The notes beneath the pieces are model-generated. The model did not search any database and was not told where the DNA came from. It saw only the letters and a list, made by a program, of their open reading frames with translations. A DNA stretch of 64,000 nt from positions 1 to 64,000 of the forward strand of contig CAZOGK010000011.1 in the NCBI GenBank assembly GCA_964579295.1. The letters run 5' to 3'. Of the stretch, positions 39,655 through 48,534 are shown one piece after another; positions within the stretch are counted from its first letter, which is position 1, and each line of letters opens with the position of its first letter. Source of the stretch: JAAYYY01 sp964579295. GTDB taxonomy: Bacteria > Chloroflexota > Anaerolineae > Promineifilales > Promineifilaceae. A program made the translations under genes and the position numbers.

Positions 39655-40620
39655 CTATACATAGAGCCAGCACTTCACCTGCCGGTCACCTTCACGGGTA
39701 ATCATCGGCGGCTCCTCGTCACAACGTTCAAAGCGGGCCGGGCAGCGGTCCTTGAAGCGGCAGCCGGTCGGTGGGTTCAGCAGGCTCGGCGGCTGCCCGG
39801 CAATGAACTCTGGCTCCACCGTCTCACGCAGGCGCGGCACGCTGGCCAGCAGCGCGCCCGAATAGGGATGCAGCGGCTTGGCGAAGAAGCGCCGCGCATC
39901 GCTGCGCTCCACAATCTGGCCCGCATACATCACGGCGATGTTGTCGGCCAGCTCGCTGGAAGTGGCGATGTCATGCGTAATCAGAATGAAACTTGTCTCC
40001 AGCTCTTGCTTCATCCGCTTCATCAGATTCATGATGTTCGCCTGGGTCAGCACGTCCAGCGCCGAGGTTGGCTCGTCGAGAATGACCAGGTCCGGCAGCG
40101 TCACCAGAGACATAGCCAGCGCGGCACGCTGGCGCATACCGCCGCTCAGCTCAAAGGCATAGCGGTGCAGGAAGTCGACGGGCACGCCCACATGCTCGAA
40201 CATGCGCATCGCGCTTTTCATCGCTTCTTCTTCACTCATGCCCATGTGGATGATGGCCGGCTCGGCCACCTGCTGCCCGATGCGGATCACTGGGTTGAGC
40301 GCGTTCATCGCCGCCTGCGGCACCATCGAGATGCGCTTCCAGCGGACCTCTTTGCGGTAGGTCTCGTCGTCCAGCCTCATAATGTTGTCGTCATGAAGCC
40401 AGATTTCACCATCGTAAACGGCCACGTTACGCGGTAGCAGGCGCAGAATCGCCTTAGCCAGCGAGCTCTTACCACAGCCCGACTCCCCAATAATGACCGT
40501 CGCTTCGTTGCGCGCCAGATCAAAATCGACGCCATCGACAGCCTGTACTAGACCTCTTTGTGTCTGAAAGTACAGCCGCAGATTGTGCACTCTCAGGATA
40601 GTATCGTTGGCCTGCTTCAT
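39655..40620 (-). CDS. Oligopeptide/dipeptide ABC transporter ATPase
   Basis: The 321-residue ATPase has Walker A IIGESGCGKSSLAKAILRLL, Q-loop MVPQAAMNALNPVI, signature LSGGMRQRAALAMSL, and Walker B PDLVILDEPTSALDV. The C-terminal NPPTGCRFKDRCPARFERC motif is complete. It follows the second permease gene by 3 bp. With the ATPase downstream it gives a full DppD/DppF-like pair, so the later pair at 37146 and 35990 is an apparent second set. Confidence 0.92.
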   Translation of the reverse strand: MKQANDTILRVHNLRLYFQTQRGLVQAVDGVDFDLARNEATVIIGESGCGKSSLAKAILRLLPRNVAVYDGEIWLHDDNIMRLDDETYRKEVRWKRISMVPQAAMNALNPVIRIGQQVAEPAIIHMGMSEEEAMKSAMRMFEHVGVPVDFLHRYAFELSGGMRQRAALAMSLVTLPDLVILDEPTSALDVLTQANIMNLMKRMKQELETSFILITHDIATSSELADNIAVMYAGQIVERSDARRFFAKPLHPYSGALLASVPRLRETVEPEFIAGQPPSLLNPPTGCRFKDRCPARFERCDEEPPMITREGDRQVKCWLYV

Positions 40621-40623
40621 TAG

Positions 40624-41985
40624 CTATATTTCCCGTAGTCTGGGGTTGAAGACGCGGTCAAGGGCGAAGCCGACCATGGCAAACGCCAGCCCGGCGACCA
40701 TCAGCAGCACAGACGGCTGCAGAATCCAGTAGTAGAAGCCGTTGAACAACGCGCCCTGAGTGTTGGCGTCGTTAATCAGCTTGCCCCAGGTAGGCAGAAT
40801 GGGGTCGCCCAGTCCCAGCACGGCCAGCGAGGCCTCCAGGAAGACAAAGGACGGCACCAGGGTCACAATCTGCGGGATGATCAGGGGCAGGATGCGCGGG
40901 ATCAGGTAGCGGAAGATAATGCGCATGTTGCTGGCCCCGTAGGCGCGGGCGGCGTCGATGTATGGCAGCTCGCGCACCTGCAGGAAGATGGCCCGGTAGC
41001 TCTTAATCGCCAGCCCAAAGATACTCAAGACAATGACCAGACCGAGCATGGTCCAGATACTTCGGTCGTAAAGAGTGCCGACCATAATCAGCAGCGGCAG
41101 CAGCGGCAAAATGGCACTGACCTCGGTAATACGCTGAATGACAGCGTCCACCCAGCCGCCAAACCATACGCCGATAGCGGCGATACTCATGGTCGTAATG
41201 GTAGTGCCCACGGCAGCCAGCAGGCCAAACGCCATCGCCAGCGGCGTGCCCCAGAGCAGCGCTATCGTAAGGTCGCGCCGCCGGTGATCAGTACCCGCCC
41301 AGCCGTGAAGCTGCCCATAGCTGACATAGGTCAGGTCGACCTCGGACTGCGGCTCAAAGAGGAGCACGGCAGCCTCCAGGCGATAGGTGCCTTTCAGGAC
41401 CTGCAGCCCCTCCTGCTCCGGGTCGTCCAGCAGCCCCTGACTTGGCCTTACCCCGGCAATGCCTGTCTCCCGCTCCAGCCGGCGCTGCAGCCGGCTGTCC
41501 TGGTCAAAGCGAAATGAGCCGCTGCGGGGCGGCGTATATTCGCCGGCGCGCAGCTCGCGCCCATCAGGCGTGTACCAGGTCATTTCCACAAACGGCTGCT
41601 TTTCCGTGTAACGCGCCGTCGAAAACAGAATCATTTCCGGCGGAAAAGCGTCATACGGGTAGTCAAACTCGAAGACGTAGAGCTCCTCACGCGTGTCGGC
41701 CGATAGCTCCTCGACGACGACATCGCCGTCCCCTTCCGCCGTGTTAAAGATAATGGTCGTCGACAGGTCCTCGCTCGTAAACCAGTTGCGCCATTTCGGC
41801 GCGGCGTTGCGCGGATTGTACTGCCATTGAGCATCGCCACCGCGCCAGAGCCGGATCGCCTCGTTGTAAGGAATGATCAGCGGCGTGATGATCGAGACGA
41901 TGAGCAGCAGGCCAATGATGATCAGGCCGACGACGGCCGACCGGTATTTGGTTACCTGAGATAGGCGTGCCCAAATCGTCTTCAT
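40624..41985 (-). CDS. Peptide ABC transporter permease (DppC/OppC-like) with large extracytoplasmic insertion
   Basis: This 453-residue permease is about 150 residues longer than usual DppC. The first membrane helix (VVGLIIIGLLLIVSIITPLI) is followed by an insertion of roughly 190 residues that should lie outside the membrane, with a beta-rich segment including VFEFDYPYDAFPPEMILFST and TWYTPDGRELRAGEY. After that the normal BPD_transp_1 core begins at DHRRRDLTIALLWGTPLAMA. The EAA loop is AARAYGASNMRIIFRYLIPR. The insertion may contact the very large binding protein of this operon. The ATG overlaps the TGA of the preceding permease gene. Confidence 0.88.
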   Translation of the reverse strand: MKTIWARLSQVTKYRSAVVGLIIIGLLLIVSIITPLIIPYNEAIRLWRGGDAQWQYNPRNAAPKWRNWFTSEDLSTTIIFNTAEGDGDVVVEELSADTREELYVFEFDYPYDAFPPEMILFSTARYTEKQPFVEMTWYTPDGRELRAGEYTPPRSGSFRFDQDSRLQRRLERETGIAGVRPSQGLLDDPEQEGLQVLKGTYRLEAAVLLFEPQSEVDLTYVSYGQLHGWAGTDHRRRDLTIALLWGTPLAMAFGLLAAVGTTITTMSIAAIGVWFGGWVDAVIQRITEVSAILPLLPLLIMVGTLYDRSIWTMLGLVIVLSIFGLAIKSYRAIFLQVRELPYIDAARAYGASNMRIIFRYLIPRILPLIIPQIVTLVPSFVFLEASLAVLGLGDPILPTWGKLINDANTQGALFNGFYYWILQPSVLLMVAGLAFAMVGFALDRVFNPRLREI

Positions 41986-43148
41986 CGGTTCTGGCTCCCT
42001 TCGCCCACGCGCACGCGCGGATCGACCAGCGCGTAGACGAAATCTAGCAGAAAGACCGTGAGCGCCAACAGGTAGGCATAAATGACGACGTTTGCCACAA
42101 TCACCGGCGTATCGTATACGCCGATGGCCTGGAAGTAGAGCCGCCCAATGCCCGGCCAGTTAAAGACAGTCTCCAGGATGATCGCGCCCGTCCACAGCGC
42201 GATGAGCAGCAGGCTAAAGTTCGTGATGATGTTCGGCAGCGTCGGGCGCAGGATATAACGCCGCTCGATCATCCGGTCCGGCAGCCCCTTGGCGCGGGCC
42301 ATCTCCACGTAATCCTCACTGGAATAAATGAGGAAGAAGGTGCGCCACTGGTAGGCCGTCAGGAAGATGGCGGACAGCAGCGTGGCGGACACCGGCAGAA
42401 TCATATGGCGCAACAAGCTCAGGGCATAATCCAGCCGGTTATCGGGCGGCGGGGCGCTGACCATGCCGCCGAAGGGCAACATGCGGAGCAGCGCGGCAAA
42501 GATGAGAATGAGGAACAGCCCGTAGAACCAGCCGGGCGCTGCCGATGTGGGCGCTAAGGCCAGCACCGCTTTATCGGCAAAGCTGCCATAGCGCCGCGAC
42601 AGGGCCAGCCCGATGAACAGGGCTGAAAAAAACAAGAGCAGGTTAGCCGTCCCAAACAGGACCAGGGTCGATGGCAATCGCTCCAGAATGATGTTCTTCA
42701 CCTGGCGCGAGCCGCTGTCACTGGCTATGTTTTCCGAAAAGCCCAGATCGAGCACCATGGCGTCGCGCAGATAAGCAAAGCTGCGCTGGATGAACGGCTT
42801 ATCCAACCCGTAGCGGCGGACCTCAAGGGCTATCTGCTGCTCAATGATCTCACTGCGCTCCGCGGGGGGCAGCAGATTGAACGCCGGATCAGCCCGGCGG
42901 CTCAGCGTCACGCCTTCACGAATAGCGGCCAGCCGGATTGTATCGACGTGGCCGCCCATGTTGGCAACAAAGATCGTCACGTAGACGCCGACCGCTACTG
43001 TAAAGACGAGCGCCACCAGTTTTAACACCGTGTAGCGCAACAAGCGGGTGATGGCCTGCGTCCGGGCCTTGCTTGCCGAAGCTTCGAGAGCTTCGAGATC
43101 TACTTCGGCCCTAAAATCAAAATCACTGGGGAGAGCTTGTTGGGCCAC
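41982..43148 (-). CDS. Peptide ABC transporter permease (DppB/OppB-like)
   Basis: This 388-residue permease has an N-terminal cytoplasmic tail of about 40 residues, then TVLKLVALVFTVAVGVYVTI and the usual DppB external loop (GLDKPFIQRSFAYLRDAM, residues FSEN). The core membrane domain ends with the EAA motif MARAKGLPDRMIERRYILRP. The start is GTG at 43148 with GAGGTG 5 nt upstream; the longer frame to 43217 lacks one. A strong hairpin separates it from the binding-protein gene. Confidence 0.9.
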   Translation of the reverse strand: MAQQALPSDFDFRAEVDLEALEASASKARTQAITRLLRYTVLKLVALVFTVAVGVYVTIFVANMGGHVDTIRLAAIREGVTLSRRADPAFNLLPPAERSEIIEQQIALEVRRYGLDKPFIQRSFAYLRDAMVLDLGFSENIASDSGSRQVKNIILERLPSTLVLFGTANLLLFFSALFIGLALSRRYGSFADKAVLALAPTSAAPGWFYGLFLILIFAALLRMLPFGGMVSAPPPDNRLDYALSLLRHMILPVSATLLSAIFLTAYQWRTFFLIYSSEDYVEMARAKGLPDRMIERRYILRPTLPNIITNFSLLLIALWTGAIILETVFNWPGIGRLYFQAIGVYDTPVIVANVVIYAYLLALTVFLLDFVYALVDPRVRVGEGSQNR

Positions 43149-43196
43149 GGTCTCACCTCTTTTTGTTGGTCGCTGGAAGTCAGCTAATAGAAGGAT

Positions 43197-43223
43197 GCGG
43201 AGGTGGCGCGAAGCCACCTCCGC
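43197..43223 (-). other. Intercistronic stem-loop between binding protein and permease genes
   Basis: A perfect 11-bp stem GCGGAGGTGGC/GCCACCTCCGC with a 5-nt loop and no T-tract. Such hairpins after a binding-protein gene typically protect its mRNA from 3' decay and let it be expressed more than the permeases. A comparable hairpin lies at 61473-61499. Confidence 0.7.
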
Positions 43224-43327
43224 ACCTCAATTGTAGTACAACTGTTTCATTGTGCAACCAACTGGCGCGGCAGCTTACACGAGACTAAGCCGTCGGCTAC
43301 CGCGCCAGTGGCGCTCATGAAGCAATG

Positions 43328-45964
43328 TTACGGCGCAGTGACGAACTCGAAGCTACCCAGGCCGGGCAGGGCGACGAGGTTGGAAGCCACCACGATCTCC
43401 AGGCGGTTGGAGCCTTCCTGCAGCGCCTCGGTCTGCTCGGGGGTCAGGGTAACCTGCCACAGACCGTCTTCGACGGCCGTAGCCTGGCCCTGGTCCACCT
43501 GCGCGCCGGTGGCGTCGAACAGCAGGTAGGTAACATTCTCGACGTCGTCCACGGCATACGTTTCGCCCAGCGAGTCGATGAAGACGTCGAAGACGGCCTC
43601 ATCGCCGATGGTCACACGGCCTTCGCCGTCGACTTCGATCTCCGGAAGGGCCGGAGCGGAGAAGCCGGCGTAGCGGTCGGCCGGATCCGGATGCGCGGCG
43701 TAGTGGGTCAGGACGGCCTGGCCCTCAACCGGGAAGACGCCGGAGAGGTAGTAGAGGCCAACGCCGATGTAGTAGTGACCATAGCGGCGAGCGAACTCAG
43801 CCAGGTTCTCGTAGCGCGCGGTAATCTCGTCGGCGCTAACGTACTCGCCCAGGGTGGGCGCGTAGGGAATCCAGCTCTCTGCAGTGGCCGAGACCAGCTC
43901 GCTGGCCATGATGTCCAGCGACGGGCCGGCGAGCATGTTGATGCGCTCGACCTCGAGGTCGTTCGACTTACCGGCGGTAAAGGCGAACTGACCATTGGCA
44001 TCGCCGCGCAGCATGATCGCCATGTTGTGCCAGGCCGCGCCGCCGTAGGCGTAGAGCCCGCTGCCGTTTGGCCACCAGACGTAGACGCTCAGCTCAGCGT
44101 CGAGCTGCGCGTTGTCGGCCCAGGTCTCAATTACCAGCGGATCCTCAGACGCGATACGCACGCCCTTGAAGGAAGCCAGGAACTGCTGCTGCAGCGGCAC
44201 CAGGTTCTCATCAAAGTTCGCGCTATTCTCGTCCGCCAGATCGAAGCGCGTGATCAGGAGCATGATGAAGTCGCCGATGCTGATCGGGCTGCCATCATGC
44301 CAGGTCACGGTGTCGTACATGTCTTCCGGATAGTAGACAGTGCTCTTGAAGACCGCGGTCGTGGTCTCGGTGTAGACCTCGCCAGCCGTCAGGAAGCGCT
44401 GCTCGGTGGCGTCCCAGCCGACCCAGGCGTCGTCGGGTACGACGATTTCCGGCTCGGTGGACAGCGTCACCCAATCCAGGGAAGAGGTCATGGGGAAGCC
44501 TTCCTCGACGACGACTTCGGCGCGCTCCAGGCGGCCGGGGATGGCCAGACCCGTGTTCGGGTCGAAGTAGACGGCGCTGTCGTCAATACCGCGCTTCACC
44601 ATGTTGTCAAAGACCCAGTTCGAGCCGCCGACGGGGTTCCACGGCTCCGTGAAGACGCTGGGCAGGGCAATGGTCATCGAGCCGCCAACGCGGTCCGCAA
44701 AGCGGATCGTCTTCGACCACAGGGCAGCGCCGCTAACGCCGGCTGCCAGGTCCGTGGTCACCTGGACGTTTTCGTCAAACGGAACCAGGGTGGTGCGGCT
44801 GGTGATCCAAATGCGGTTCGAGTTCTCTGCCGCCAGCGGCAGGATCTGGCGCACCAGCTCATTGCGCTCGTCGATGGAGGCAAAGTCATTGGTGGCCAGG
44901 CGCAGCGACAGCTCGTCGAACTCAGGCGAGACTTCGTAGGCGCTAGAGAGGGGGATGCCGTAGCCGCGCGGGTTGTAGAAGAAGTCGAAGTTGTCCACGC
45001 TGCTGCGGTCAACCAGCGTCTGGCTCCAGGCGCCGGTGTAGATGCTCCAGAGGCACTCCTGCGGCTCAGAGACGGCCCACAGCGGGCTCAGCTCGGCCGA
45101 GGTACGCTCGCGACGCTCAACCTGGAAGCCCATATCCTCGAGCTGGTTGGCGACGTAGTTACCGATCTCCAGGCGTGCATCCTCGTTGCGGATGAGGAGG
45201 ATGATGTTGACCGGCTCGCCATTGTAGGTCCACACGCCGCCTTCCATGGTGGCGCCCAGCGCTTCCATCTCGGAGCTGATCACCTCGGTGGCGCGCTCCA
45301 GGTCGTAGGCATAGGCCGCCTCGATGGCGCGGATGTCGGCTGCGAAGCGAGCGCGGTCGGCGCCAGCCTCGGAGATGGTCGTGTACTTGGGCACGGCCAG
45401 ACCGCCGTAGATCTCGTTGGCGACGAAGTCACGGTCGACAGCCCAGTTCATGGCCTCGCGGATTGCCTGGCTCTGGAACGGGTTCAGAATGTTCTCGTCG
45501 GTGCAGGCCGCGACATTGAAGGTAAGCTCGTCATAGAGGCCGTACTGAACGCGGGTCTGGATGTTGCCAGCCGCATCAATGGCCTGCAGAATGGCCTCGC
45601 CGGCCACGTCGTCGGCGAACATATCAATGTCGCCGGCCGCCAAGCGGGCAATAGCCGATTCCTGGCTCGGCTCTTCCAGGAAGATGATCGTGTCCAGCCA
45701 GCCGCCATTGCGGTCCACCACTTCCGGCTCGGGCTCGACTACATCAGCTTCTGTCGGAACCTCAACTGTGACCACGACCTCTTCAGTCTCGGTAATAACG
45801 CGGGTGACTTCTACCGTCTCCCCGGCAACCTCGACTGTCTCGGTGATGACACGGGTCACCTCGACGACAGTCTCCCCAGCCTGGCACGCCGCTAGAAACA
45901 AAGACACCAGCAGCAGCGTAGTCAGGACTAAAGCCCATCTCTTATTCTTAAACATGTTGTCCAT
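43328..45964 (-). CDS. Peptide ABC transporter substrate-binding lipoprotein (SBP family 5), oversized
   Basis: This 878-residue lipoprotein captures peptides or a related solute outside the membrane. The signal peptide ends in the lipobox SLFLAAC at about C27, then a repetitive linker (VVEVTRVITETVEV and two more similar units) to about residue 75. The SBP_bac_5 domain follows, with PFQSQAIREAMNWAVDRDFV and TVTWHDGSPISIGDFIMLL. Usual family members have about 530-600 residues; the extra length is spread through the C-terminal half, including a beta-rich tail from about 790. The start is the ATG at 45964 or 45955; GAGGAGG lies just upstream. A consensus promoter is about 180 nt upstream. Confidence 0.9.
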   Translation of the reverse strand: MDNMFKNKRWALVLTTLLLVSLFLAACQAGETVVEVTRVITETVEVAGETVEVTRVITETEEVVVTVEVPTEADVVEPEPEVVDRNGGWLDTIIFLEEPSQESAIARLAAGDIDMFADDVAGEAILQAIDAAGNIQTRVQYGLYDELTFNVAACTDENILNPFQSQAIREAMNWAVDRDFVANEIYGGLAVPKYTTISEAGADRARFAADIRAIEAAYAYDLERATEVISSEMEALGATMEGGVWTYNGEPVNIILLIRNEDARLEIGNYVANQLEDMGFQVERRERTSAELSPLWAVSEPQECLWSIYTGAWSQTLVDRSSVDNFDFFYNPRGYGIPLSSAYEVSPEFDELSLRLATNDFASIDERNELVRQILPLAAENSNRIWITSRTTLVPFDENVQVTTDLAAGVSGAALWSKTIRFADRVGGSMTIALPSVFTEPWNPVGGSNWVFDNMVKRGIDDSAVYFDPNTGLAIPGRLERAEVVVEEGFPMTSSLDWVTLSTEPEIVVPDDAWVGWDATEQRFLTAGEVYTETTTAVFKSTVYYPEDMYDTVTWHDGSPISIGDFIMLLITRFDLADENSANFDENLVPLQQQFLASFKGVRIASEDPLVIETWADNAQLDAELSVYVWWPNGSGLYAYGGAAWHNMAIMLRGDANGQFAFTAGKSNDLEVERINMLAGPSLDIMASELVSATAESWIPYAPTLGEYVSADEITARYENLAEFARRYGHYYIGVGLYYLSGVFPVEGQAVLTHYAAHPDPADRYAGFSAPALPEIEVDGEGRVTIGDEAVFDVFIDSLGETYAVDDVENVTYLLFDATGAQVDQGQATAVEDGLWQVTLTPEQTEALQEGSNRLEIVVASNLVALPGLGSFEFVTAP

Positions 45965-46048
45965 TCCTCCTCAACGAGAATATGGTGTGGGTAAACATTC
46001 TTCTTCTTGCGACACTGGTCTACAGGGTTGTGGGTTAATCAGTGCTGC

Positions 46049-46060
46049 ACCACCTCCTTT
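46049..46060 (-). other. Extended Shine-Dalgarno-like motif in the leader
   Basis: The minus strand reads AAAGGAGGTGGT, matching the 16S anti-Shine-Dalgarno end at ten positions, but about 85-95 nt upstream of the start codon and with no usable start next to it. The same 12-mer occurs at 60233-60244 in the leader of the other binding-protein gene. Confidence 0.5.
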
Positions 46061-46144
46061 CGGGTAGGATCATCTGCCTGACCTGGTTTCCGGCCGGCAG
46101 TGGATTCCCTACGAGAGCTACCGACGCCTCAATTTGACTCTAAC

Positions 46145-46172
46145 ATTATAAGTCTAGCACGAAAGATGTCAA
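46145..46172 (-). promoter_or_regulatory. Consensus promoter of the peptide transporter operon
   Basis: On the minus strand a perfect TTGACA (46172-46167) is 16 bp from a perfect TATAAT (46150-46145). It reads into the binding-protein gene with a leader of about 170 nt. Confidence 0.8.
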
Positions 46173-46204
46173 ATTGGTGTCATTTACGGGTCAATTTGGT
46201 GTCT
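46167..46204. promoter_or_regulatory. Four 11-bp direct repeats resembling a Pho box
   Basis: On the plus strand TGTCA-like pentamers recur at 46167, 46178, 46189 (GGTCA) and 46200 (TGTCT), exactly 11 bp apart. Such spacing is typical of OmpR/PhoB-family winged-helix regulators. The first repeat covers the -35 of the minus-strand promoter, so binding should affect this operon directly. The remaining part of the gap 45965-46301 shows nothing else. Confidence 0.6.
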
Positions 46205-46301
46205 CTTGTGTGAACGGCGCGTGAAAAACGGCGATCAAAAAGGCGACAAATCCATCTTACACTATTTTTATGGATGTGACCAGGGTACTGTTTTTGGAAT
46301 T

Positions 46302-47003
46302 TCAAAAGTCGCCGCGGCGCAGGGCAGCAACATATGGCTCGTATTCAGCCACCGCACTGCCGGCCTGCAGCCGCCGCAGGTAATCCTGCGCAATCTGCGC
46401 CTGCGCTTCCCGGTTGAAGCCGGCCAGGCGCCGGCCGGCCACCCGGGCCCGCGCCAGTCCCGCCCTACCCCCGTAATCGTAGCAGGCCTGCCCCAGCCGC
46501 CGCTGCGCGAACAGCGCCTCGCCGATGTAGCGGCTGCCCAGCCGCTCGTACTGGCAGGTATGCACCAGCTCATGCAGCAAGAGCGAACGATCGGCGCGCG
46601 CCCCGTCGGGCATGAAAATCGTATGGCCGAGGGCAAAGGCGCGCCGGCCGTTGAGGCGAAAGGCCAGCCGCAGCCAGCCGCCCTCCGCAATGCGCACCTC
46701 GTCAAAGCGCGGCGCCCCCTCGCCCAGAATGGCCGCCACAGTGGCGCGCTCCTCCGCCGCCAGCGGGCTGGTGCTTGCCGCCAGCCGCAGCCAGATCTGT
46801 AGCAGCTCCAGCCCGCCCGGCAGGTCGAAGAGGCGGCAGAGGATGGCGTGCAGCCGGTAGAGCGCGGCCGGCATCATCTCCGGCCCCGGCTGCGGTCGCT
46901 CGCTCCACTGCCGCAGCCGCCGCAGCCGCCACGGCAGCTCACGCGCAAGCCGCCGCGGCCACCAGAGGCTGTCGCGGCGCCGTTCCTGCAGCCAGTTACC
47001 CAC
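46302..47003 (-). CDS. DUF4157-like zinc-metallopeptidase-type protein
   Basis: This 233-residue protein has an HExxH motif in RSLLLHELVHTCQYERLGSR near residue 145, preceded by ALGHTIFMPDG. This arrangement is that of DUF4157-like proteins, found alone or attached to toxins and surface proteins. A third metal ligand is not certain; YIGEALFAQRR follows. The N-terminus is arginine- and tryptophan-rich (LWWPRRLARELPWRLRRLRQ) and may bind membranes or nucleic acid. No signal peptide is visible. The start is GTG at 47003, with AAGGA upstream, 25 bp after the mutY stop. An active protease is possible but unproven. Confidence 0.55.
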   Translation of the reverse strand: MGNWLQERRRDSLWWPRRLARELPWRLRRLRQWSERPQPGPEMMPAALYRLHAILCRLFDLPGGLELLQIWLRLAASTSPLAAEERATVAAILGEGAPRFDEVRIAEGGWLRLAFRLNGRRAFALGHTIFMPDGARADRSLLLHELVHTCQYERLGSRYIGEALFAQRRLGQACYDYGGRAGLARARVAGRRLAGFNREAQAQIAQDYLRRLQAGSAVAEYEPYVAALRRGDF

Positions 47004-47028
47004 TCTCTCTTCCTTACCTTCCTGGCCG

Positions 47029-48162
47029 TCAACCGAGCGGCAGCGGCGGCTGCCTCCCACCGCTGCGCAGGATGTCGATAATCTTGCGGTCGGTTACGGC
47101 AAAAGCATATGCGTCCAGGTCGTCTAACGTTACCCAGGCGTGCCCGTCGACGCCAATGTGCTGCGGCGCGCCGGCCACGTGCTGCGCCTGGAAGGCGTGC
47201 AGGGTGATGCGGAAGTGGGTATAGGCATGTTTAATCGCCCCCAGCGGCCGGCCCACGCTGATCTCCATCGCCAGCTCTTCGCGGATTTCCCGCCGCAGCG
47301 CCTCGGCCAGGCTCTCCCCCTCCTCTTGCTTGCCGCCGGGAAATTCCCACAGGCCGCCCAGCAGCCCCTGCAACGGGCGCCGCGCGATCAGAAACGCGCC
47401 GTCGTCGCGGTAGATGACGCCAGCCACCACATCATAATGGGGCGTGTTGCGCCGCGGCGGGCGCACGGGCCGTTCCAGCTGCGTGCCGCGCGCCCGCGCC
47501 AGGCACAGGTCGCGCAGCGGGCAGCGGTGGCAGGCCGGCGCCGCCGGTACGCAGATGCGCTGTCCGAGCTCCATCAGCGCCTGGTTGTAGTCGCCCGGTC
47601 GCGTTTCCGGCACGAGCGAGGCCGCCAGCCGCCACAGCTCCTTTTTTGTCGCCGTCTCATTGACATCCGCTGCCAGGTCCACTAGCCGGCTGAGCACGCG
47701 AATCACATTACCGTCGAGCGCCGGCGTCCGCTCGCCAAAGGCAATGGACGCGATGGCGCCCGCCGTGTAGGGGCCGATGCCCGGCAGCGCGCGCAGCGCC
47801 GCGGCGCTCTGCGGCAGCCGCCCGCCATGCTCGGCCACGAGCTGCTGCGCGGCCGCGTGCAGGTGGCGAGCGCGGCTGTAGTAGCCCAGCCCCTCCCACA
47901 CCTTCAGCACCTCGTCCAGGGAAGCCGCCGCCAGCGCCGCCGCCGTGGGGAAGCGCGCCAGCCAGCGCTCGTAATAGGGAATGACCGTAGCGATCTGCGT
48001 CTGCTGCAGCATCACCTCGGCAATCCAGATGGCATAGGGGTCGCGGCTGCTACGCCACGGTAACTGAGCATGGCCCGCGTCCCACCAGGCAAGCAGGCGC
48101 GGGGCAATCTCTTTCAGGTCGGCCACGGGGGCCATTGTAGCGGCAGCCGGCGCCGCCGCCAT
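47029..48162 (-). CDS. mutY: A/G-specific adenine glycosylase with C-terminal NUDIX-like domain
   Basis: This 377-residue DNA repair enzyme removes adenine mispaired with 8-oxoguanine. The helix-hairpin-helix region shows LPGIGPYTAGAIASIAFG, with the catalytic aspartate in PALDGNVIRVL and the glutamate in IAEVMLQQTQIATV. The four cysteines of the [4Fe-4S] cluster are in CVPAAPACHRCPLRDLC. The C-terminal domain (about 235-370) recognises 8-oxoG and has a complete Nudix box, GGKQEEGESLAEALRREI with REEL following; in most MutY proteins it is degenerate, so residual hydrolase activity is possible. The ATG at 48162 lies 1 bp after the upstream stop; an ATG at 48135 is an alternative. Confidence 0.93.
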   Translation of the reverse strand: MAAAPAAATMAPVADLKEIAPRLLAWWDAGHAQLPWRSSRDPYAIWIAEVMLQQTQIATVIPYYERWLARFPTAAALAAASLDEVLKVWEGLGYYSRARHLHAAAQQLVAEHGGRLPQSAAALRALPGIGPYTAGAIASIAFGERTPALDGNVIRVLSRLVDLAADVNETATKKELWRLAASLVPETRPGDYNQALMELGQRICVPAAPACHRCPLRDLCLARARGTQLERPVRPPRRNTPHYDVVAGVIYRDDGAFLIARRPLQGLLGGLWEFPGGKQEEGESLAEALRREIREELAMEISVGRPLGAIKHAYTHFRITLHAFQAQHVAGAPQHIGVDGHAWVTLDDLDAYAFAVTDRKIIDILRSGGRQPPLPLG

Positions 48163-48163
48163 C

Positions 48164-48442
48164 TCAGCGCTTGTTGTTCAGCCGCTCGGCAAGGTCAGCC
48201 AGGCGGGCGCTCAGCCAGCGTAGGCCGCGCACCGCACCGCTGCGGGACACGGCGGCTCCGGCCCGCGCCGCCGTCTTCATCTGCTCGCGCGGCAGCCGCT
48301 CCCAGCCGGCCTGCGCGCCGCGGGCCACGGCGCGGCCCGTTTCGGTCGCCGTCTCCGCCAGCGTCGCCTGCTGTCGCTCGGCGACGTGGACGACCGGCTC
48401 CTCTTCGTCGATAATGACAATATCAATAGGTTCCATGTCCAT
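48164..48442 (-). CDS. Small basic/acidic helical protein of unknown function
   Basis: I do not recognise the family. The 92-residue product has an acidic N-terminus (MDMEPIDIVIIDEEEPVV) and a basic, alanine-rich helical C-terminus (LRWLSARLADLAERLNNKR). There is no signal peptide or membrane helix. AGGAG lies 7 nt upstream of the ATG at 48442. It ends 1 bp before mutY and is probably cotranscribed with it. Confidence 0.5.
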   Translation of the reverse strand: MDMEPIDIVIIDEEEPVVHVAERQQATLAETATETGRAVARGAQAGWERLPREQMKTAARAGAAVSRSGAVRGLRWLSARLADLAERLNNKR

Positions 48443-48534
48443 GACGCAACTCCTGCTTGCTCTACTGCCCACTACGCAGAGCCGCCGCCGGAGTTGCAGA
48501 CGCGGCAGGCGGGAAGAGAGGAGATGACAGACAG

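Noticed and set aside
43325..45895. Plus-strand open frame of 856 codons opposite the peptide-binding lipoprotein
   Set aside because: It is an antisense shadow of a GC-rich gene; the minus-strand product has a lipobox and a full SBP_bac_5 domain, whereas the plus frame shows no recognisable family.
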